From Triparma columacea (lineage: Eukaryota; Sar; Bolidophyceae; Parmales; Triparmaceae): 11,848 bases of DNA. The stretch is from assembly GCA_030267965.1 (NCBI GenBank), contig BRYA01000988.1:5870-17717 (forward strand), read 5' to 3'. Positions 6,701-11,848 of the stretch are shown in pieces. The notes below the pieces were generated by a model. That model was given only the letters and a program-made list of their open reading frames with translations. It had not been told where the DNA came from and did no database searches. A program made the translations under genes and the position numbers. Every line of letters begins with the position of its first letter. Positions within the stretch are counted from its first letter, which is position 1.

Positions 6701-9467
6701 AGTATGGGCATTTGAGCCACTTGACCCTATTGGAGATGTGCCACAAACATCAGTGACTTTTACATCAAAGGTAGACCTTGGTGGTGTTCTTTTCTCTTCC
6801 ATCATGAACAAGATTGCACCAAGGTTTCTTGCACAAGTCTCAGACTTGAGAAAGAAGTTTGACAAGAGCAAAGAGATTGAAGCCTTCAAGAGACGGCAGA
6901 TCATTGCAAAGTTTGAGGAAATTGCAATTGAGGGGGCACAAGGGATTGAAAGTCACTTTGACGAGATTGACGGAGCTCAAGAGATCAGTAGTGGGTTGAC
7001 TGGGCAGACATTGATAAAGGCAGAGAAGAGAATGGCTTGGGGGAAGACATCAATAACTGTGAGAGCAACCCACAAGGAAGTTGCAGCATTCTTCTTGGGC
7101 CTTAAAAAAGGAGCTGAATCCCAATTCGAGTTTCACAGAGTAAACAACAAGAAACTTGTAGTCACAGTTGAACATGAAGGGCATCTCACAGCTGAAAGGT
7201 TCTCAGAGGCTGGCCAGATGAAGACAGACGTTGAAATGATGACTAGACATCAGGGTTTAGGAAAAGCTGCCAACAAACAGAGTATAATTAAGCACCTGAG
7301 CATGGCAACTGATGCTGCTTTCTACTTTGATAATCTGCTGAAGAGCACTGAAGCAGAGGAACAGGATGGGAGGAGGTTTGGAGAGCAGCTGATGGAGAGA
7401 GTGAAGAAAAGGAAAGTCGGGGACAGTAAGGTAAAGGTCATGAGGGACTTTGTTGCCGCCAATAGGGCACTGAGAGAGGTTACAGAGCAGCATGCTTTTA
7501 TGAGAACTATGCTGTGTGCTGTGGTTATGAACAACTTTAAAAGGAGAGCGACAAATGAGGGAGAAGATAACAGTGAGGAGGAAGCCAGGGGGTGGGAGAT
7601 TGGGAGTGCAATGACAGCAGTCATGTTGACTACTTTGACTGCTGCTCATGCAGTAGATGAGTGGGCAAATCAATTCACTGAAGTGCAAGAAGTCATGAAT
7701 GAACAAGTGTGGTTAAGGCCCATGCTTGAGGAGATAGTTATGAAACTATTCATGAAGTCTTCCTTAGGCTTGAAGGCAAGGGTTACCTTTGGTGCTGCAA
7801 CAAGCATGGTTGATTTGCTGACTGATGTGTATGTGACCTATAAGTTTTTGAGTGATAAGAAGTATGGGTACTTCAAAGCTTCTTTGGCAAGTTTGATGGT
7901 TTCAATTGGGATACAAATGTTTGCAGTTTGGGGACAAAACAGGAAGTTAGGGATGAAGAGGGTGCTAAGGGAGTGGTTTCCTATTTTGATTGGCTTTAAG
8001 CCCGCAGTTGATGCTTATAGGGTAGCAACTGGAGCAAAACAAGAAGTTGGGGCTTTACTTAACCCAATGTTAGAGATGGCAGTTATAAAAGTGGTTGAGA
8101 TGTTTGCTGAGGCAATCCCTGGAGTGATTATCCAACTTATGGCTATAGCAACCAGTGACAAAGATGTTGGAACTTCAGCATGGCTTTCAGTTGCAGTGTC
8201 AGCAATTACCACAGGCTTTGCCTCAGCAACAATAAGTTATGACTGGGACACAGACCCTGCTGGAAGAGAATCGGTACCAGACTTCTATGGTTATATACCA
8301 GCAAAAGCAAGCAAGAGATCAGCAGTGTTTATTTCCATGATGCTGTTGACAGCAGGGATGCTTCTAATAAGGTGTACAACAATAGTACTTCTTGGGTTAA
8401 TGGGAGGAAGTTGGGCCTTTCTTTACATTGGTGCTGACCTTGGTCTGTACTTGTTGGTTAAGATATTGAGGGGTGACTTTTGGTACTGGATACCATCGGG
8501 GGGTAACATGGAGATTGTGAGTAGTATTTTAGCCAGAGTGTTGATAAAGATCATTGTAGACTTCACTTCAATGGTGCAGTTCAGGCATCCTAATGAAATT
8601 GGTGGAGTGTATTGGTCGTTTGGTCTTTTGTTGACAATGGTAAGTCTACCAGTGTCAATAAATATAGCTTCACCTTATGTAGATGACAACGCAATTGATA
8701 TTGCATCATTGATTGAGATGTATATCATATCTATAACCATCCTGTGTTTTGCTGCCTTCTTTTTTAACATCGAGAAGAAGTATTGGGACACCTTCTGGAG
8801 TACACAGAGGTCAAAGGATTTTACAATGGCATATTTCCGAAAAGGAGAAAATGATGCTACAAAGATCGAGGTATTTGGAAACTCAAGGCATCATTGGGTC
8901 TCAATTGAGGGAGAGTTAAGAAAGTGGATTGAGTTGAACTGGGCTGAATGGGAAAGGGAGAAGCCAGAATGGCTTACTGATGTAAGGAAGGCTACAGTGC
9001 CTGTCGATTTTATTCCAGAAGCTGGAGATGCTAGAAAAAGAGAGAATGTCAGGAGAGCAAGTGTTGACACTGAAGCTGACAGTGGTCTAGCAGGTTCTTT
9101 GAGAGCAAATATTAGGAGAGCAAGTGTTGGCTTGGGCAGTGGAGGCGCACTAATTTCTTCACATGCTGTGAATGATACTGCACAAGACTATGCAGGTTTA
9201 GATCCTAAACAGATAGGAAAGTTGTTGGGTGAGCAACTGTTGGTTGCATTAAGTTTCAGGAAGAAGGGAATGACAAAGGAGCAGGCAGTGAGGTCATTTA
9301 TTGGGAAAAACTATATTTTGAGACAAGCTGCAGAGGAGTACACGTTTATCATACCAATGCTTGGCGCTGTTGTCAAGAACAAGCTGTGCAAACTGAGGAA
9401 GGTAGAGGGTAAGGCAGTAGAGTTGGGAGAGAAGGATGGAAAGGAGATTTGGAGAGTCTTTAGCTAG
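3651..9467 (+). CDS. Giant START-like repeat / XK-like membrane protein, main frame (1938 codons)
   Basis: An uninterrupted frame with no intron needed. Residues 1-105 are the duplicated acidic leader. START/Bet v1-like lipid-binding modules are inferred at about 108-275, 400-585, 645-840 and 885-1070, with a shortened one at 1095-1225. Each is preceded by a charged helix (T-EE-type start), and several share K-M-K strands, an A-x-Y/F helix and late R-x-F-V and W-K strands. Residues 294-335 are the RPSF heptads. About 1372-1710 is a multi-pass membrane domain. Its D1388-x3-D1392 after a hydrophobic segment, and E1483-x3-E-x2-P-x4-Q1495-L, resemble XK/XKR scramblase motifs. A Trp-rich PEW segment (about 1759-1780) and two RRASV sites (S1804, S1825) follow. 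Residues 1859-1938 begin a second copy of the membrane block, cut off by a one-base frame break. Lipid transport at a membrane is inference. A receptor-like or purely structural role is possible. Confidence 0.75.
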   Translation: MEGEVEADAGVVNDASETNYASEPPSGPNHTPSAIRGPVDIDYTARRSQTHDFQHPIKIVMEGEVEADARVVNDAGETNFTSEPPSGPNHTPSTIYGPVNIDYTALGPEQAELVKLLDDRGAVEGIIDNSTGVDVKVMELSGVFHDERDKIIDFLLTDCEQGNFRRKTLQEYDEKEGVVHRLVCWQHYGSGNKFVEFLLDVKVVSPDKSTNIMEFAPLDEDDLSDEATAMLVEILASRNTKTVKRGVIKGKLSFTDFEFGQTAVTMVGTLKAEEKATETKSEVGISTNKSSKSARPSFKSLRPSFKSLRPSFISARPSFISARPSFISARPSFKRDGKSNTKSAYTSLKGILNEVMDEFRQPAVIDERRKRHFEVEFMPRAPHLTTEEEAMLVRVGRLEKGFHTKGKRVKGTLKEGIDKFLWREEDKVWGAFGVTVDKSAKGVLAEQFLLDTFEKSEKHFKDNGNLPRVIRNGVGGTRSLHQHFGVKVPAITNRLFENWFVWKEVKLENGRTSYMLAFVPLTEYPGGGFKDLSKEGFVLAESTGVYFFNEIAPNVCRVTRVQTVDLKFTGLLQKTLMDNAIDYLTKSQLVEANRLQEKFKRNGKKVDAEVRGALVERMREGLELEEDQKKVFEDLEELFGGEDEEGWGPLESPYEGVKMKIKYKQQEEKKGYHSAALGRAVGTADCTAEEAAAWYFEYCSRERMAVDREEGNPARLEIINRRERTNEKLFATVKIFPFPLRNREFVQRFIWKKGDTKLEVAWTPVDQEVDYGGGIGEFIRGTTTGLFKAETLQGVGVPQCKIELLQQFNAGGSLPVKLVDKKVPNQLKVVKSISNAFQKDDEVDKAALASLANIIKNEHQDYTAEEKKAIRKGKEFYEKCKENKNFDDLKSPDERVKMKLVHVDGESSGTGFATTVVDASVEECAASEFYFDSREFRKTAKERGIIEYHIKNVNEHTFYYISTRKLGIPGFKPRDGRSKVTWFKQEDGKVIIDVADTEELHKDYSIKAGNILVKIHTVWAFEPLDPIGDVPQTSVTFTSKVDLGGVLFSSIMNKIAPRFLAQVSDLRKKFDKSKEIEAFKRRQIIAKFEEIAIEGAQGIESHFDEIDGAQEISSGLTGQTLIKAEKRMAWGKTSITVRATHKEVAAFFLGLKKGAESQFEFHRVNNKKLVVTVEHEGHLTAERFSEAGQMKTDVEMMTRHQGLGKAANKQSIIKHLSMATDAAFYFDNLLKSTEAEEQDGRRFGEQLMERVKKRKVGDSKVKVMRDFVAANRALREVTEQHAFMRTMLCAVVMNNFKRRATNEGEDNSEEEARGWEIGSAMTAVMLTTLTAAHAVDEWANQFTEVQEVMNEQVWLRPMLEEIVMKLFMKSSLGLKARVTFGAATSMVDLLTDVYVTYKFLSDKKYGYFKASLASLMVSIGIQMFAVWGQNRKLGMKRVLREWFPILIGFKPAVDAYRVATGAKQEVGALLNPMLEMAVIKVVEMFAEAIPGVIIQLMAIATSDKDVGTSAWLSVAVSAITTGFASATISYDWDTDPAGRESVPDFYGYIPAKASKRSAVFISMMLLTAGMLLIRCTTIVLLGLMGGSWAFLYIGADLGLYLLVKILRGDFWYWIPSGGNMEIVSSILARVLIKIIVDFTSMVQFRHPNEIGGVYWSFGLLLTMVSLPVSINIASPYVDDNAIDIASLIEMYIISITILCFAAFFFNIEKKYWDTFWSTQRSKDFTMAYFRKGENDATKIEVFGNSRHHWVSIEGELRKWIELNWAEWEREKPEWLTDVRKATVPVDFIPEAGDARKRENVRRASVDTEADSGLAGSLRANIRRASVGLGSGGALISSHAVNDTAQDYAGLDPKQIGKLLGEQLLVALSFRKKGMTKEQAVRSFIGKNYILRQAAEEYTFIIPMLGAVVKNKLCKLRKVEGKAVELGEKDGKEIWRVFS
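3786..3964 (+). repeat. Leader direct repeat, copy 2 (coding throughout)
   Basis: This is the second copy of the leader repeat. It encodes residues 46-105, including a second methionine in the same MEGEVEADA context. Residues 46-60 derive from sequence equivalent to the 5' UTR of copy 1. Homology stops at the shared ACACAGC near 3957-3964. Confidence 0.9.
4530..4655 (+). repeat. 21-bp minisatellite, six units, encoding (A/L)RPSF(K/I)S heptads
   Basis: There are six head-to-tail 21-bp units: 4530-4550, 4551-4571, 4572-4592, 4593-4613, 4614-4634 and 4635-4655. Every unit keeps CGCCCTAGTTTCA, so the RPSF core never varies. The ends vary between A/L and K/I in blocks of neighbouring units, the pattern of slippage or unequal exchange. 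R-x-S-F fits a basophilic-kinase site, giving up to six in a row between two START-like modules. Confidence 0.95.
7377..9224 (+). repeat. Tandem unit 1: helical linker + XK-like membrane domain + RRASV tail (1848 bp)
   Basis: The unit begins at FGEQL (residue 1243) and runs to the residue before LGEQL (1859). Every anchor checked keeps an offset of 1848 to unit 2 upstream of the frame break (7377/9225, 7509/9357, 7524/9372, 7596/9444). Downstream the offset is 1849 (7722/9571, 8141/9990, 9048/10897). The alignment is therefore gap-free except for one base. Confidence 0.9.
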
Positions 9468-9537
9468 GAGTTTGGCTATTAATACTCAGCCAATTGCTGC
9501 TGTTGATGCATTCATATTAAATTTCTCTGCTCTACAG
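9402..9537 (+). other. Candidate intron spanning the frame break (136 nt, phase 0)
   Basis: GAAG|GTAGAG at 9402 and a good acceptor (TTCTCTGCTCTACAG|GAG) at 9537 would remove 136 nt. This would join the 3651 frame to the 11058 frame in phase, at LCKLRK-ELDEEYKW. The size lies within the 86-203 nt range of the SAC3-family introns. Against it, the equivalent segment of unit 1 is coding and the two copies still align gap-free here, so the segment was coding when the duplication arose. The donor is also weak. Confidence 0.35.
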
Positions 9538-11058
9538 GAGCTTGATGAGGAGTATAAGTGGTTCCGACCTATGCTTGAGACAATCAGCTACAAGCTTTTG
9601 GAGGAAGTTCCTTGGGGGTTGAAGGCAAGAGTGACTGTTGGTGCTATCACTAGTATAACAGATCTAGTGACTGACGTTTATGTGACGTACATGTTTTGGA
9701 GTGATGGGAAGGATGGGTACTTCAAGGCTTCTTTGGCAAGTTTGGCAGTGTCAATTGGGATTCAGATGCTTTGTGTTTGTGTGCAAAATAGGAGGCTGGG
9801 GATGATGAGGGTGGTGCAGGAGTTGATTCCAATCTTGCTTGGGTACAAGCCTGCAGTTGATGCTTACAGGGTTGCAACTGGTTCAAAACAAGAGGTTGGG
9901 GCAGTTGGCGACCCAATGCTTGAGATGACATGTATGAAAGTTATTGAGATGTTTGCTGAAGCAATCCCTGGAGCGATCATCCAACTCATGGCTATAGCAA
10001 CCAGTGACAAAAATGTTGGAACTTCAGCATTGCTTTCAGTTGCAGTGTCAGCAATTACCACAGGCTTTGCCTCAGCAACAATTAGTTATGACTGGGACAC
10101 AGATCCAAGTAATAGAGAAGCAACACCAGACTTCTATGGTTATATACCTGCAAAAGCAAGTAAGAGAATGGTAGTGTTCGCTTCCATGCTGCTCTTTACA
10201 GCAGGGATGCTTCTAATAAGGTGTACAACAATAGTTCTTCTTGGGTTGATTGGAGGTAGTTGGACTTTTCTCTACATAGGAGCTGACGTTGGTCTTTACA
10301 TTTTGATAAAAATATTGAGGGGAGACTTTTGGTACTGGATGCCATTTGGGGGTAACATGGAGATTATGCATAGTATTATTTTCAGAGTGATAGTAAAGAT
10401 CATTGTGGACTTCACTTCAATGGTGCACTTTAGAAATCCCAACGAGGTTGGGGGAGTGTATTGGTTGTTTGGTCTTTTGTTGACAATGGTGAGCCTACCT
10501 ATGGCCATACATGTAGCTTCACCTTATGTTGATGAGAGCGCAAGCAATATAGCATCATTGGTTATGAACTATTTCATACCAATAACTACCCTATGCTTTG
10601 CAGTCTTCTTTTTGAACATTAAAAAGAAGTACTTGCACACTTTTTGGAGCATACAAAGAGGGAAGGACAAGACTATGGCATATTTCCTTGAAGGGAAAAG
10701 TGATGCAATAATGTTTTCAGTCTTTAAAAGGTCAAGGCATCATTGGGTCTCAATTGAAGGAGAAATTAAGAAATGGGTTGGCTCAAACTGGGCTAAATGG
10801 GAAGAAGAGCAGCCGGAGTGGTTTACAGATGTGATGAAGGCCAAAGTACCAGTAGATTTTATTCCACCAGAAGGAGATGCACGAAAGAGAGTGAGTGTGA
10901 GGAGAGCAAGTGTTGATGCCGAAGCTGAGGGTGGTCTAGCAGGTGCTTTGAGGGCAAGTATAAGGAGAGCAAGTGTTGGAGGCGCTGATGGTGGAGTTAT
11001 TATAGGGGTAGCAGGTGGGAAGGCTAAAGTAAGCAGTGTTGGTTCCAATAGAAGATGA
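9436..11058 (+). CDS. C-terminal continuation: second XK-like membrane domain with RRASV tail
   Basis: The open frame starts at an ATG at 9436, but homology to unit 1 in this frame begins only at about 9450. The ATG is therefore probably incidental, and this is the last part of the gene starting at 3651 rather than a separate gene. No promoter-like sequence precedes it and it overlaps the other frame. It carries the LGLKARV start, a D-x3-D hydrophobic segment, about eight hydrophobic spans (residues 45-395), E-x3-E-x2-P-x4-Q-L, the FDYW-type loop, a W-rich PEW segment and RRASV at S492 and S513, ending in a Gly/Val-rich tail. In the known XK/XKR family such domains scramble phospholipids between leaflets, and family membership here is inferred from motifs. 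If the frame break is real, a cell would make only the 1938-residue form with one membrane block. Confidence 0.7.
   Translation: MERRFGESLARSLAINTQPIAAVDAFILNFSALQELDEEYKWFRPMLETISYKLLEEVPWGLKARVTVGAITSITDLVTDVYVTYMFWSDGKDGYFKASLASLAVSIGIQMLCVCVQNRRLGMMRVVQELIPILLGYKPAVDAYRVATGSKQEVGAVGDPMLEMTCMKVIEMFAEAIPGAIIQLMAIATSDKNVGTSALLSVAVSAITTGFASATISYDWDTDPSNREATPDFYGYIPAKASKRMVVFASMLLFTAGMLLIRCTTIVLLGLIGGSWTFLYIGADVGLYILIKILRGDFWYWMPFGGNMEIMHSIIFRVIVKIIVDFTSMVHFRNPNEVGGVYWLFGLLLTMVSLPMAIHVASPYVDESASNIASLVMNYFIPITTLCFAVFFLNIKKKYLHTFWSIQRGKDKTMAYFLEGKSDAIMFSVFKRSRHHWVSIEGEIKKWVGSNWAKWEEEQPEWFTDVMKAKVPVDFIPPEGDARKRVSVRRASVDAEAEGGLAGALRASIRRASVGGADGGVIIGVAGGKAKVSSVGSNRR
9447..9457 (+). other. Single-base frame break between the two reading frames
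   Basis: Unit 1 reads GAG ATT GGG AGT, while unit 2 reads GAGATTTGGAGAG. One extra base, most simply a T in the run 9448-9450, shifts the frame. The 3651 frame then stops at 9465-9467. In the other frame, similarity to unit 1 resumes at once (EIG then ESL aligned with EIG then SAM, and AVD at the same spacing). It could be a sequencing or assembly error, a true mutation, or a break made harmless by splicing of 9402-9537. Confidence 0.85.
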
Positions 11059-11423
11059 GGATGAAGATGGGGAGTAACTAAAGGGGCAGCAATATTTGTA
11101 GGAAAAATTGATTTGACTTGGTATAGTTATGATAATGTGTGTGTGTTTTTGGTGTATGTTAAGCGCTGTGGGAATGTTGTAGTTGTTTGTGAGTATTTAA
11201 GAAGTGGAGTTGATGTGTTGTAGGAGTGTTATAGGTGTTAATGAGTAAAATGTGGAAGTGTAGTAGATGGATTATGGGAGTGTTAAATTGGTTTGTGAGT
11301 ATTGAGGATGTGTAGTAGATGAGTATGGAGTTTTAGAGAGTTGTGAAAGTGCTATAGTGGTTTGTGAGTTTTAATGAAGTGTAGTAAATGTGTATGGAGG
11401 TTTGAAGATTTGTGGAAGTGTTA
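11059..11423 (+). repeat. 3' flank and degenerate subtelomeric repeats
   Basis: No gene is visible. G/T/A-rich sequence contains a recurring core close to GTGTAGTAGATG(T)GTATGG at 11258, 11310 and 11379 (and 11444 beyond), spaced 52-69 bases, with GTTTGTGAGT between copies. C is almost gone: only one C (11352) occurs after 11166. The 3' UTR and poly(A) site of the large gene must lie in or near here. AATAAA occurs at 11652 and 11702 only, inside the repeats. Confidence 0.7.
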
Positions 11424-11776
11424 TATGTTGTTTGGGTTGAGTAGTGTAGTGGATGTGTATGGGGATAAATTAAGGAGGGTGAGTGTGGTGGATGAAAAAA
11501 TTAAAGGAATTGAGAGGTAAGAGTAGGAGAAGAGGGTAAAAGGTGGAGTGATGTGTGTAAGTGTAGTAGATGTGTGAAAAGATGAATAAGGAGTGTGAGT
11601 GTGGTTGTGGAGGAAAGAGAGAAGTTAAAAAGTGAGAGTAGAAGAGAGGAGAATAAAAGGTGGAATGGTGTGTGTAAGTGTAGTAGATGTGTATGGGGAT
11701 GAATAAAGAGTGTGAGTGTGGTTATGGAGGAAAGAGAGAAGTTAAAAGGTGAGAGTAGAAGAGAGAGGGTTAAAGA
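11424..11776 (+). repeat. 117-bp subtelomeric tandem repeat, about three copies
   Basis: The period is exactly 117, shown by the core GTGTAGT at 11444, 11561 and 11678. The last two copies (11541-11657 and 11658-11774) agree at roughly nine of ten positions by eye, while the first (from 11424) is more diverged. The block directly abuts the telomere and contains no C on this strand. Confidence 0.85.
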
Positions 11777-11782
11777 TTGGGG

Positions 11783-11848
11783 TTAGGGTTAGGGTTAGGG
11801 TTAGGGTTAGGGTTAGGGTTAGGGTTAGGGTTAGGGTTAGGGTTAGGG
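11783..11848 (+). repeat. Telomere, (TTAGGG)11
   Basis: Eleven perfect TTAGGG units run to the last base, with the G-rich strand pointing 3' outward, as at a right-hand chromosome end. A single TTGGGG variant (11777-11782) precedes them, next to the last subtelomeric repeat. Continuous perfect units at the end of the sequence, rather than an interrupted block, argue for a real terminus and not an interstitial relic. Confidence 0.97.

Larger units (their letters stand above)
9225..11058 (+). repeat. Tandem unit 2 of the membrane block
   Basis: This is the second copy of the block at 7377-9224, ending the gene. Local nucleotide identity by hand count varies widely: about 72% at 9770-9829, 85% at 9710-9769, 97% at 9990-10103 and 93% at 10190-10249. 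The copy keeps both acidic positions and the E-x3-E-x2-P-x4-Q-L motif, the PEW segment and both RRASV sites, so it looks constrained rather than decaying apart from the single-base break. Confidence 0.9.

Noticed and set aside
7257..7706. Minus-strand frames of 100-149 codons opposite the large gene
   Set aside because: They are antisense shadows inside a 5.8-kb coding frame, rich in Ser/Leu/Cys as expected from reverse reading, with no promoter or homology cue.
9436..9467. Two separate genes overlapping by 32 bases
   Set aside because: The copy alignment continues through the overlap with one extra base, and the ATG at 9436 precedes the homologous part. A broken or spliced single gene explains it better.
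1..11848. tRNA, rRNA, transposon ends or reverse-transcriptase-like frames
   Set aside because: No cloverleaf, rRNA-like stretch, terminal inverted repeat or transposase/RT motif was seen on either strand by eye.

Overview
The window is the end of a chromosome of a nuclear, intron-bearing eukaryote. Its right end is an uninterrupted array of 11 TTAGGG repeats (11783-11848), and one gene near the left carries five short GT-AG introns. TTAGGG telomeres, small introns with C-rich acceptor tracts, and a very large gene that looks like START-type lipid-binding modules plus a polytopic membrane domain suggest a unicellular stramenopile-like alga (a bolidophyte/parmalean or pelagophyte-like lineage). 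That placement is an inference from protein style and was not tested.

Layout, left to right. (1) 1-144 is open on the + strand and may be the 3' end of an upstream gene. (2) 330-2821 is a six-exon SAC3/GANP-family gene (predicted 603 aa), the family of the TREX-2 mRNA-export scaffold. Its first residues form a PAM2-like poly(A)-binding-protein ligand motif. (3) 2822-3650 is an intergenic region with a G-rich tract and a candidate TATA box. (4) 3651-11058 is one long gene transcribed toward the telomere. It reads as a 1938-codon frame (3651-9467) followed by an overlapping frame (to 11058). The C-terminal third exists as two tandem copies of about 1848 bp that align without gaps except for one extra base near 9450, which creates the break between the frames. 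(5) 11059-11782 is a very short subtelomere of degenerate repeats. The + strand has no C at all from 11353 to the end. (6) Then the telomere.

The most notable system is the large protein. It has a duplicated N-terminal leader, four to five degenerate START-like modules joined by charged helices, an (RPSF)-type heptad array, and then a multi-pass membrane domain with XK/XKR-scramblase-like motifs. That domain ends in paired R-R-A-S-V phosphorylation-type sites, and the whole block is repeated once more. If the domain reading is right, lipid carriers and a scramblase-like channel are fused in one polypeptide. This would be a one-chain counterpart of the known pairing of lipid-transfer proteins with scramblases. 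The SAC3 gene is unrelated in function and is the last ordinary gene before the subtelomere.
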